Assembly (NCBI GenBank): GCA_009885955.1
Contig: VFJS01000074.1
Location: forward strand, 1 to 53,225
Reading direction: 5' to 3'
DNA length: 53,225 nt
Source: Spirochaetia bacterium
GTDB taxonomy: Bacteria; Spirochaetota; UBA4802; UBA5550
Below are positions 16,044 through 24,159 of this stretch, piece by piece; within the stretch, counting starts at the first letter, position 1, and the number at the start of each line of letters is the position of its first letter. Made by a program: the position numbers and the translations under genes. Under the pieces are notes generated by a model. That model ran no database searches. It had not been told where the DNA came from and was given only the letters and a program-made list of their open reading frames with translations.

Positions 16044-19000
16044 TTAAGGCGACTGTGTATTGACGGTAGCATTTGTATTGGTAACCGTAACAGTTGTTGT
16101 CGTTGTGGTCATAGTTGTGATATTTGTTACAGTGGCCGAAGTAGTAGTTATTGTAGCGCTTGTGTCAGTAACAGTAGCGTTTGTTGTTGTACCAAAGGGT
16201 GGGCATGAACCGTCAGATTTTGTTTTTATTATCCAGTTGTCCCAACCCCCTGCACCAAATCCCTGTGTCTGCCCATTTACTATGATGCCTCCATCATTTG
16301 TAATAGTCATTGAAGGTAATTGGGAAACACTTTCTAATGATGAACTGTCATATCTTTTTTGCCAAATAATTGAACCATCGTAATCTATTTTAATAAACCA
16401 TAAATCAGCATTTGCACTAAATGATCCTGTAGTACCAAAAAGAATTAACCCGCTATTATCCTTTACCATACCACCTGGATAGTCAGCATTCGCACCGCCA
16501 TATGCTTTTTGCCATAAAACAGTGCCATTTGTATCAAATTTTGTGACCCAATAATCCTGATTTCCTGTTCCAGGATTGTTACTACTACTTAATGCCAAAT
16601 ATTTGCCGTCCGGACTTTCCTCAATTGACTGACCAGTATCAGCTGAACTTGAGAAACCAAGGGCTTTTTCCCAGAGAACATTGCCATTGCTGTCCAATTT
16701 TAAAACCCACTGTTCCCATTCAGGCCCGGAACCGCCGGCATTATAATACCCGGTTACAATTAAATTATTATCACTTGTTTCTTTAATATCACGGATACTT
16801 TCACTTCCTGAATTTATACCATAAGCTTTTGCCCAGAGAATATTACCATCATTGTCAATTTTTATAATCAACCCATCATTACCATAATATCCACCGCCAA
16901 CGCCAAATGAGGCGGTAAGTCCTCCAAGTATATATCCATCATCAGATGTCTTTATTATTTTATACACGCCATCATGATTAGCGCCCCCATATGCCTTTTG
17001 CCATATGATATTACCGCTTGAATCTAATTTAATCAGGAGAATATCCGTTAAACCTGCTCCGTAGTAGTTTGTGCTGCCAGCAATTAGACTTCCATTATTT
17101 GAGGTTGAAACAATTGATGTAAAATATTCTTGACCTGTCCCTCCAAATGCTTTCTCCCATAAAATATTGCCGTTAAGATCTGTTTTAATCAACCAGCCAT
17201 CTTCATCACCAGCGCCGAACGAATACGTTCCTCCGCCTATAAGATATGAAGAATCTGCGTTTTGCATAATAAACTCACCTGCATCGGCAAGACTCCCCCC
17301 ATAGGTCTTTGCCCATGAAATAGTATTCGGCTCATTATAGAGCGCTTGGATTTCTGAAGCTGAAAGGGCTCGGTTGTAGATGCGGACGTCATCGATTTTG
17401 CCATAAAAAGATTTATCAGTACCTGGAGTTAAATCTCTATTACGCTCACCAATATCATATAGAGTTGCATTAAATGTCCTGGAAACACTACTAAGTAGTT
17501 CCCATTGAAAAGTATTGTTTATATACAATTTTGCTTTTCGAGTTGATTCATCATATACTAAAATAACATGATGCCACACTCCATCATTTACACTCATAGT
17601 ACTTTCTTCCCATGCATTTGGAAAATCCCAATGACCAGGACCAACCACTTTGCCATTTTGAACAGCAAGGTAATAATAGCTTCTAAAATCTGAAAAGTAT
17701 CTGAAATTTGAATTAGCTATTTCAGATGTATTTATCCATACTGAAATAGTAAATGAAGATATTGAAATTGATGTCCAATCTGATTGAATGTAATCATCCA
17801 GTCCATCAAAATTATAAGCACTACTAGTATTTCCGAACCTGTCTGTTGTCAATGCCGGATCGCTGGCATCCGTTCCGCTGGCCGTTCCTAATTGTCCATG
17901 ATTCCCACTCCCGCTTGAGTCACTGGCATCACCATTGAATAGATATTCTGCCACCAGACCATTCCTTGGAATTCCAGAATTTTGTAAAACAGTCAGGATA
18001 AACATCTTCGTATCATTGGCCAGTCCTTTACTAATAGTTGCGGTTAAAGTGGATGAGGCATTACCAGAACCGGACACAGGCCTTGTCACAACGCCGCTGT
18101 TGGAAATTACGGCTGTATTACTTGAAACCCACGATATCGTTGTCCCGCTTGACCCAGCTATTGCAAGTGTTACATTCTGTGTTACGCTCCCGGCGCTGTC
18201 GCTCCCGCCGTAGATAATAACCAGAGCTGTCTTATCCGCTGCCACTGCTCCTGCATCGGTCTGCGGCGACTCTAACACTGTCAGAACAAACTGCTTCGTA
18301 TCATTGGCAAGCCCCTTTGTTATGGTTGCCGTTATCGTCGACGACGCATTTCCGGAACCATAGGCCGGGCGAGTTACTATACCGGCGTTGCTGATAACTC
18401 CCGTGTTGCTTGAGCTCCAGCTTATGGTTGTCCCGCTTGAACCCACGGTTTGCAGGGTTACATTCTGTGTCACGTTCCCTGCGCTGTCGCTTCCTCCGTA
18501 GATGATCACCAGGGCGGCCTTGTCCGCTGCAACTGATCCCGCATCGCTCTGTGGGTTCTCGATAACCGTGAGGATAAATTGCTTCGTGTCATTTGAAAGC
18601 CCCTTGGATATTGTCGCGGTCATGGTAATGGATGCGTTACCGGAGCCGTAGGCCGGTCGTGTCACCGCACCATTTGCCGCGATTATTCCCGTATTGGATG
18701 ATCCCCATGCAATGGTGGTCCCGCTTGAACCGGCAGTCGGCAGGGTTACATTCTGTGTTACGCTCGCGGAACTGTCGCCGCTTCCATAGGTAATGACCAG
18801 GGCCGATTTGTCCGCAGCAACTGATCCGGCATCGGTCGATGGGGCTTGTATAATGGTAATGATGAATATTTTCGTATCAAAGGTGCTCCCCTTTGATATG
18901 GTAGCGGTCAGGGTAACCGTTGTGTTACCGGTGCCATAAGCCGGCCGTGTAACCGTACCGTTTATCGCGATTATCGTTGAATTCGATGAAAGCCATGTTA

Positions 19001-19250
19001 TTGTAGTACCATTGGGGCCGGTGGTTGCCAGAGTTATATTCTGTGTTATACTCCCGGAACTGTCTGTCCCGCCATAGGCAATGTCCAGAGACCCTTTGTC
19101 CGTCTGTACAGACTCAGATTCGACAGTTTTATAGTACGCTATCCCGTCAGGGTCATACTGGTTGTTATACGTAATCTCCTTCACCCCGCTGTCGCATGAA
19201 ACGACTGAGAGTATCATGGAGCATATTGTCATCAGTAAATTTTTTTTCAT
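16044..19250 (-). CDS. large lipoprotein: Ig-like repeats, LamG domain, delta-60-like propeller
   Basis: This 1068-residue surface lipoprotein has a signal peptide ending SVVSC. Four Ig-like repeats of about 93 residues (about 50-420) follow, each with SVTQNVTL, GTTISW-SSN, VTRPAYGSGNAS and L(T)ATISKG. A LamG/concanavalin-like domain spans about 425-640 (YNFDGLDDYIQ, WHHVILVYDE, GKIDDVRIYNRALSASEI). Seven or so WLIKTDLNGNILWEKAFGG-type repeats form a propeller (about 645-1010). A Thr/Val/Asn-rich low-complexity tail ends the protein. It probably binds glycans or surfaces. A GGAGAGAGG ribosome binding site precedes the ATG. Confidence 0.8.
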   Translation of the reverse strand: MKKNLLMTICSMILSVVSCDSGVKEITYNNQYDPDGIAYYKTVESESVQTDKGSLDIAYGGTDSSGSITQNITLATTGPNGTTITWLSSNSTIIAINGTVTRPAYGTGNTTVTLTATISKGSTFDTKIFIITIIQAPSTDAGSVAADKSALVITYGSGDSSASVTQNVTLPTAGSSGTTIAWGSSNTGIIAANGAVTRPAYGSGNASITMTATISKGLSNDTKQFILTVIENPQSDAGSVAADKAALVIIYGGSDSAGNVTQNVTLQTVGSSGTTISWSSSNTGVISNAGIVTRPAYGSGNASSTITATITKGLANDTKQFVLTVLESPQTDAGAVAADKTALVIIYGGSDSAGSVTQNVTLAIAGSSGTTISWVSSNTAVISNSGVVTRPVSGSGNASSTLTATISKGLANDTKMFILTVLQNSGIPRNGLVAEYLFNGDASDSSGSGNHGQLGTASGTDASDPALTTDRFGNTSSAYNFDGLDDYIQSDWTSISISSFTISVWINTSEIANSNFRYFSDFRSYYYLAVQNGKVVGPGHWDFPNAWEESTMSVNDGVWHHVILVYDESTRKAKLYINNTFQWELLSSVSRTFNATLYDIGERNRDLTPGTDKSFYGKIDDVRIYNRALSASEIQALYNEPNTISWAKTYGGSLADAGEFIMQNADSSYLIGGGTYSFGAGDEDGWLIKTDLNGNILWEKAFGGTGQEYFTSIVSTSNNGSLIAGSTNYYGAGLTDILLIKLDSSGNIIWQKAYGGANHDGVYKIIKTSDDGYILGGLTASFGVGGGYYGNDGLIIKIDNDGNILWAKAYGINSGSESIRDIKETSDNNLIVTGYYNAGGSGPEWEQWVLKLDSNGNVLWEKALGFSSSADTGQSIEESPDGKYLALSSSNNPGTGNQDYWVTKFDTNGTVLWQKAYGGANADYPGGMVKDNSGLILFGTTGSFSANADLWFIKIDYDGSIIWQKRYDSSSLESVSQLPSMTITNDGGIIVNGQTQGFGAGGWDNWIIKTKSDGSCPPFGTTTNATVTDTSATITTTSATVTNITTMTTTTTTVTVTNTNATVNTQSP

Positions 19251-19327
19251 ATCCTCTCTCCCTTAAAATGAATATCATCATAAACTAAAATACAGTTACT
19301 CACCCCTCTCTAAAAACGACGTCTCCC

Positions 19328-19367
19328 CCCCTGAAAAGCGACGATTCGAATCGTCGCTTTTCAGGGG
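19328..19367. repeat. TTCGAA palindrome F (40 nt, perfect)
   Basis: Two 20-nt arms centre on 19347/19348, with core GCGACGATTCGAATCGTCGC and outer arms CCCCTGAAAA. It is intergenic between the CsgG-like gene and the large lipoprotein gene. Arm-like fragments flank it at 19312-19327 and 19370-19385. Confidence 0.95.
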
Positions 19368-19406
19368 TCTCATCGCTTTTTGTCGATGAGTCGAGCGGTG
19401 TGGGAA

Positions 19407-20414
19407 TCAGAACCTCACCATGATCCCGCCTCCGATAAAGTTCCCGTCACTCCTCCCGGTTCTGTACCCAGGCTCGCGCCAGGTAAAAAAGAGGGGCATA
19501 ACATTGAATTTATTCATATCCATGCCTCCGGTGACCGCTGACGGTACATATACAATATATTTATAGAAAAAATACCCGCCGATTAGCAGAAAACCTGCTC
19601 CGGCCCCGTAGGTGATGTTCCGGTAAAGAAGATATTTGTCCGACTCCTTTTTAGTGTCCGACATTCTGCTGTGAAGGCTCTTTGCCTCGGCTTCGGTTGT
19701 TGCCGTTTTATATTTTGATGACAGGCTGTTGTAATCATCGGTGAGGGTGGTCACCTTCATGTTAAAATAGTATACGCCTCCCAGCGACGAGGCCGACAGG
19801 CCCAGAAGTCCGAATGCAGGCAGCCGGTAGGGATTATAAGGGCCGGCCGGGACATTTTTTTCCTCATCCTGCTTTTCCTGTTCTTTTTTCACCGGCTCTT
19901 TTTTAATCTCGGTTTTCTCGGCTGCCAGATCTTTAGCGTCCCCTGACTGCAGCATTTTTGATGCCTTAACTGCGATGGTTGATATGGCATCGGGGATGTC
20001 ATTTTCCGTTAAGGCATGTTCCGTATCCGCGTAAATAACGACCCCTTTCTGGACATCCATGACTTTTATCGAAAGAAGAAATTTCCCCAGCCTGTCAATG
20101 CTTCCCACAATAACATAATCCACGGAAAGGAGCTTTCCTATCTGCACGGCGCAGGAGGTGTCTATGCATCCGGAAACATTGAGCCCCTGCTCCTTTAATA
20201 TCAAGTCCATCTTGTCCCTTTCCAGGATTTCAAAATATCCGGTTTTATAAAGGGCCACCTCGATCTGGTTTCGCACGATTTTCGCGTAAGCGCTTGCTGT
20301 GTTATTAGCCGTAAAATCCATGACCGCGCCCCTTTTCTTAATTGTCCCTGTGACCGGGAACGATGCCGCAAGCGTTAGCAGCAAGATACACAATATCCTC
20401 TCTCGCGTTTTCAC
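19407..20414 (-). CDS. CsgG/TolB-N-like exported protein
   Basis: This 335-residue protein has a signal peptide (MKTRERILCILLLTLAASF). A CsgG-like domain follows (about 27-160) with RGAVMDF, ALYKTGYFEILERDKMDLILKEQGL, SCAVQIGKLLSVDYVIVGSI and ITVKVMDVQKG-type strands. A charged KKEPVKKEQEKQDEE linker and a C-terminal region with a hydrophobic segment (about 275-295) end the protein. In this superfamily the domain assembles in the periplasm or outer membrane. It is downstream of the sigma/membrane-protein pair, and a MITE-like element lies between. Confidence 0.75.
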   Translation of the reverse strand: MKTRERILCILLLTLAASFPVTGTIKKRGAVMDFTANNTASAYAKIVRNQIEVALYKTGYFEILERDKMDLILKEQGLNVSGCIDTSCAVQIGKLLSVDYVIVGSIDRLGKFLLSIKVMDVQKGVVIYADTEHALTENDIPDAISTIAVKASKMLQSGDAKDLAAEKTEIKKEPVKKEQEKQDEEKNVPAGPYNPYRLPAFGLLGLSASSLGGVYYFNMKVTTLTDDYNSLSSKYKTATTEAEAKSLHSRMSDTKKESDKYLLYRNITYGAGAGFLLIGGYFFYKYIVYVPSAVTGGMDMNKFNVMPLFFTWREPGYRTGRSDGNFIGGGIMVRF

Positions 20415-20460
20415 AATATCTCTCCTTGATTCATTTTTATCTTTTTTTCTAAATACTTCA

Positions 20461-20578
20461 TGCCCTCACCCCAGGCCCCTCTCCCGAAATAGGGAGAGGG
20501 GATCTTGGCAATATTTAGTTCTTGAAACAGAAGCCCTCGCCCTACCGGGAGAGGGCGCGCAGAGCGCGGGTGAGGGCA
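20461..20578. mobile_element. short MITE-like CCCTCACC element (118 bp)
   Basis: TGCCCTCACCC (20461-20471) and GGGTGAGGGCA (20568-20578) are inverted ends. Inside are a CCTCTCCC/GGGAGAGG hairpin and a GCCCTCGCCCTA...GAGGGCGCGCAGAGCGC segment. The layout matches the 117-bp element at 30488-30604. Confidence 0.75.
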
Positions 20579-20595
20579 GCCTCTGTGGCAAATCT

Positions 20596-21366
20596 TTATT
20601 TCTTCATTATTTTCTCCGCAATCCTCCCCGATATCCTGTCGCAGGCGCTGATTATCTCGCTATCCGAATTTATATTTTCATCAGTGATATACAGTGCGCT
20701 CCCCTTTTCCAGGTCTACCACCTTGGCCGAGATCATAATCAGGCTCCCCAGTTTACCCACGGAACCGGTAAGGAGGAGATTAAAATTTCTTGTCCTGTTC
20801 CCGTCTGATAAATTGATAATACTTCCGCTCCCAAGATATCCGGCCAACCCGGCCCTTATCCTTTCCGTGACCAGAAGGGATTTATTTCTGTCAATATTAT
20901 CATTGCTGAATCCTTCTATACCCAGCCTGTATGCAATAACCGGAGAATTTTCGATCTTCTTTTCACCAACCTTCTCTTTTTCCGCAATTTTCAGACTCAT
21001 GTCCCTGGAATTAGGTTCCTCAATTTTCTTTAAAACTCTTTCCAGCGGTAGAGGTTCGTTTCCTGATGTCAGCAATCCCCGGGCAACCGTAATCCCCCCC
21101 GCAATTGCCGCGGCTGCAAAGACTGTTATGATCCCGAGCATTAATGCGCTCTGGGCCGCGGTTATCCTTATCCCCATTCTTCTCGCCATGAAAAAAATTT
21201 TTAAAACCATTCCATATACAAAGCTGTATTGATTGAGAACCTTAAGGGTTGAAACGAGCGCTTCCCTCATGGAAGAGAGAATGAAAGCCTGGTCGGCAGG
21301 AGCCAGAGGCCCGGTAAATTTGAATTTCTCTAAAAGTTTCTGGATTAGATTCATTTTTTCATTCAT
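20596..21366 (-). CDS. membrane protein with CsgG-like C-terminus (possible anti-sigma partner)
   Basis: This 256-residue single-pass protein has a cytoplasmic N-terminal helical region (1-75: APADQAFILSSMREALVSTLKVLNQYSF). A TM helix follows (about 77-98), then a linker and an extracytoplasmic domain (about 125-255). That domain has CsgG/TolB-N-like strands (PVIAYRLGIEGFSN, LLVTERIRAGLAGYLGSG, LLLTGSVGKLGSLIMISAKVVDLEKGSALYIT). It is 122 bp downstream of the ECF sigma gene. Position and topology fit a membrane anti-sigma factor, but no ZAS or other known anti-sigma motif is visible, so that is inference. Confidence 0.6.
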   Translation of the reverse strand: MNEKMNLIQKLLEKFKFTGPLAPADQAFILSSMREALVSTLKVLNQYSFVYGMVLKIFFMARRMGIRITAAQSALMLGIITVFAAAAIAGGITVARGLLTSGNEPLPLERVLKKIEEPNSRDMSLKIAEKEKVGEKKIENSPVIAYRLGIEGFSNDNIDRNKSLLVTERIRAGLAGYLGSGSIINLSDGNRTRNFNLLLTGSVGKLGSLIMISAKVVDLEKGSALYITDENINSDSEIISACDRISGRIAEKIMKK

Positions 21367-21437
21367 TGCAGGTTCTTGCCCGTATTAATCATCAGCTGCA
21401 TCAAGGAGACTCTGCGATTTATCATCATCCTTATTAC

Positions 21438-21473
21438 TCTCTGTGTCTCCGTGCCTCTGTGGCAAATATTTTT
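21438..21473. repeat. CTCTGTG(T)CTCCGTGCCTCTGTGGC dispersed repeat, half copy
   Basis: This intergenic segment between the sigma and membrane-protein genes matches the arms of the MITE-like element at 5184-5365. Only one arm is present. Confidence 0.6.
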
Positions 21474-21488
21474 CCTGGCAGATTTTTT

Positions 21489-22010
21489 TCACAACAGGTC
21501 GCTGATATCCTTAATGCCATTTTTCGCAAGGTACTCAAGGATCCTGTCAACAATGAGGCCGTACCTGTATTCAACCTGCCTTCTTGTCATACCCGTTATT
21601 TTTGCCGCATCGCCATAGGTGAAATTATTGACAGCGATAAGGTCAAAGATTACCCTCTCTTCTTCATTCCTGTAATTTTCCATGTCTTCAATCGCTTCAT
21701 TTATTATAATCCTGGCATCGCGGAACCCGTTGACGAATGTAAGGCCCACGTCGGTGAAAACATCATCGATATTCAGACCTGTATTTTTTTTCTTCTCCCT
21801 GAAATATTCCAGCACCACGAGTTTCAGGGCGCTGAAAAGCCATCTCCTCACATTTTCCACATCATCCATTTTATTAAAAAGCCGGATGAACACCTCCTGG
21901 CATATGTCCTTCGTGTCGTCCCTGTTGCCCACTTTCGTTAAAACAGCGCCGAATACAACAGGGTAATAATCGGCATAAATCTCTGTGAGCCTGTTCCGCC
22001 TGTTTACCAC
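21489..22010 (-). CDS. ECF-type RNA polymerase sigma factor
   Basis: This 173-residue protein has a region 2-like segment (YYPVVFGAVLTKVGNRDDTKDICQEVFIRLFNKMDDVENVRRWLFSALKLVVLEYFREKK). A region 4 HTH follows (about 118-160: VIFDLIAVNNFTYGDAAKITGMTRRQVEYRYGLIVDRILEYL). It would recruit polymerase to a dedicated regulon, presumably including the membrane and CsgG-like genes downstream. The region between domains is longer than usual and the family subgroup is unclear. Confidence 0.85.
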   Translation of the reverse strand: MVNRRNRLTEIYADYYPVVFGAVLTKVGNRDDTKDICQEVFIRLFNKMDDVENVRRWLFSALKLVVLEYFREKKKNTGLNIDDVFTDVGLTFVNGFRDARIIINEAIEDMENYRNEEERVIFDLIAVNNFTYGDAAKITGMTRRQVEYRYGLIVDRILEYLAKNGIKDISDLL

Positions 22011-22155
22011 CGATCCTTAACTCTCCATGTTCAGAATATCATGTCGTTTTATATCAAAAACGCACAAAAAAAAATTAAACGAGATTGATTAATATAAAAA
22101 ATTTATATCAATCTAATATATCTTTATCTCCCAATACAAAAGAAGATAGACAAAG

Positions 22156-22197
22156 GGTGAATAAAAGCTACGATTCGAATCGTAGCTTTTATTCACC
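22156..22197. repeat. TTCGAA palindrome G (42 nt, perfect)
   Basis: Two 21-nt arms centre on 22176/22177. The core is the compensated variant GCTACGATTCGAATCGTAGC, with outer arms GGTGAATAAAA. It lies in the divergent gap between the sigma gene and the DUF1015 gene. The rest of 22011-22431 shows no gene. Confidence 0.95.
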
Positions 22198-22431
22198 GGA
22201 TAGAGCTGCCGGAAAGTAGGGTCTTGCATCCAATGAAGAATTATATCTCAAACGGGTCTGAGAAGTCCCTGAAATCTTCATCTCAAATGATCTGTTTGTA
22301 TAGGTTGCTGTTTTTTTTGGATAATGAAATCAGGCAATGTAAAAATTTGGATTAAAAACAAACCGGCAGCAGACAATAAAAAAGTCAACTTTGGATTATT
22401 ACAACTCAGATTATTTTATACAATGAATTAA

Positions 22432-22460
22432 TTGACAAATTATTCCAGAAAGATTAATAT
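22432..22460 (+). promoter_or_regulatory. strong sigma70-type promoter upstream of DUF1015 gene
   Basis: TTGACA (22432-22437) and TAATAT (22455-22460) are separated by exactly 17 bp. A start near 22467 would give a 5' leader of about 30 nt before the small upstream ORF. Confidence 0.75.
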
Positions 22461-22495
22461 AGCGCTTAATTTCAATTTAACTTTAAGGAGTACCT

Positions 22496-22549
22496 ATGAA
22501 TTACAAAGTCTCTGTGTTAATCGATAAAGATAAATTCGGATTAAAGTAA
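22496..22549 (+). CDS. 17-residue upstream leader ORF
   Basis: AAGGAG lies 6 nt before ATG, followed by 17 sense codons (MNYKVSVLIDKDKFGLK) and TAA, ending 5 bp before the DUF1015 start. This ORF has the best ribosome binding site of the region, while the DUF1015 start has none of its own. It therefore probably acts by translational coupling or is a leader peptide. It could also be a remnant of a lost upstream gene, since its sequence faintly resembles a dehydrogenase N-terminus. Confidence 0.6.
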   Translation: MNYKVSVLIDKDKFGLK

Positions 22550-22554
22550 AGCCC

Positions 22555-23784
22555 ATGGCAAATATTTACCCCTTCAGGGCCCTCCGGCCCCAAAACAGCC
22601 TGGCCCATGAAATTTCCGAACTCCCCTACGATGTGGTTACCCGGGACGAGGCGAAGGCGGCCGCGCTGAACAATCCGAAAAGCTTTTTCAACATATCCAG
22701 GCCCGAAATATGCCTTCCCGACGAAACCGATCCCTACAGCCCTGAAGTTTACGAGACCGGAAGAAAAAACCTCGACCGGTACATCAAAGACAATCTCTTT
22801 TACCAGGATTCCAAACCGTGCCTCTACATATATACGCTCATCATGGACGGCAGGGAGCAGACCGGCCTGGTCTCCTGCTTCAGCATCGACGACTATGCCG
22901 ACGGCACCATAAAAAAACATGAACTCACCCTGGAGGCCAAGGAGCTCGACAGGACCCGGCACCTCAGCGCCCTCAATGCCAATTCTGGTCTGGTATTCCT
23001 CTTCTATAAAAATAACGGGAGCAAAAAACATCTTTTTGAAAAGGCCATGGATAAAAAACCGGACTATGACTTTGTAACACCGGACGGGATAAGGCATGTT
23101 GTGCGGACCGTGGATGATGAAGGTATTATCGCCGGATTCGTCAGCTCCTTTTCAGGGGAGAGCCTCTTTATCGCCGACGGCCACCACAGGGCTGCATCGG
23201 CAGTCTCCGTGGGCATGGCGAGGAGAAGGGAGAATGCAAACCATACCGGCAGCGAGGAATACAACAGGTTTCTTGCAGTGGCATTCCCCCATGACCAGCT
23301 GAAAATTTATCCCTACAACAGGGTTGTAAAGGACCTGAACGGCATGGCCGGGGAGGAGTTTTTTGCAAAGATATCGGGCAGATTTATTGTGGAGAAAAAC
23401 GGGCCGGCATTGCCCGCTCAAAAACATCATATCTCAATGTACATGGACAGAGCGTGGCACAGGCTTGTGTACACCGGGGCCATGGGGGCAAGCCTCACCG
23501 GGAACCTCGATGTATCAATACTGCAGAAGGAGATTCTGGAACCGGCCCTGAATATCATGGACCAGCGAAAGGACAGCAGGATCAGTTTCATGGGCGGCGT
23601 GGACGGTACAGGTGAGCTTATGAAAGCCGTGGATTCCGGAAGGTACAGGGCCGCCTTCTCCATGTACCCCACATCAACAGAAGAACTCATGGCAGTCTCT
23701 AACAACGGTGAGATCATGCCGCCCAAGTCCACATGGTTTGAGCCGAAGCTCAGGAGCGGGCTGTTCCTTCATTTCCTCGATTGA
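22555..23784 (+). CDS. DUF1015 protein (ParB/Srx-fold, possible serine kinase family)
   Basis: This 409-residue DUF1015 protein has the conserved ANIYPFRALRP start, ELPYDVVTRDEAK, and the ADGHHRAASA motif (about residue 207) equivalent to the catalytic loop of the ParB-like fold. PPKSTWFEPKLRSGLFLH ends the protein. Archaeal SerK, a free-serine kinase, belongs to this superfamily. In other genomes DUF1015 genes sit beside serA/serC; here they are about 14 kb away. The kinase activity is inference. Confidence 0.8.
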   Translation: MANIYPFRALRPQNSLAHEISELPYDVVTRDEAKAAALNNPKSFFNISRPEICLPDETDPYSPEVYETGRKNLDRYIKDNLFYQDSKPCLYIYTLIMDGREQTGLVSCFSIDDYADGTIKKHELTLEAKELDRTRHLSALNANSGLVFLFYKNNGSKKHLFEKAMDKKPDYDFVTPDGIRHVVRTVDDEGIIAGFVSSFSGESLFIADGHHRAASAVSVGMARRRENANHTGSEEYNRFLAVAFPHDQLKIYPYNRVVKDLNGMAGEEFFAKISGRFIVEKNGPALPAQKHHISMYMDRAWHRLVYTGAMGASLTGNLDVSILQKEILEPALNIMDQRKDSRISFMGGVDGTGELMKAVDSGRYRAAFSMYPTSTEELMAVSNNGEIMPPKSTWFEPKLRSGLFLHFLD

Positions 23785-24159
23785 TGCCTCAGCCCTCCTG
23801 GATATGAAACTGATTTCTTAAATTTTTATAATTCCCCCTTGCGGCAAATCCAGCTTTCCATTAAATATCCTCCCCATAATCATTTAATACTGCGGGGAAT
23901 AAATCATGAAAATTCAGATTATTTTCAAAATATTTTTTTGTTCACTTGAAAAATCAGAAGTTCATGTTTATTATATTACCATCATAAAATCCTGATTTGA
24001 GGAGAAGTGAAGTGAGCCCCCTTCAGTCTGCTTAAATGGGGTATGCATATATGAAGTTCACTTTCGAAATCATGCAATATTATTCAAGAGGGAAAATATC
24101 AGATTAAAGATTATCATGGATATAACAAAAACTTTTAATAAAAGGAACCGCCTGCAGCC
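23785..24159. other. intergenic, no gene seen
   Basis: This AT-rich gap between the DUF1015 and histidine kinase genes has short frames only. No tRNA, strong hairpin terminator or known repeat was recognised. Confidence 0.5.
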
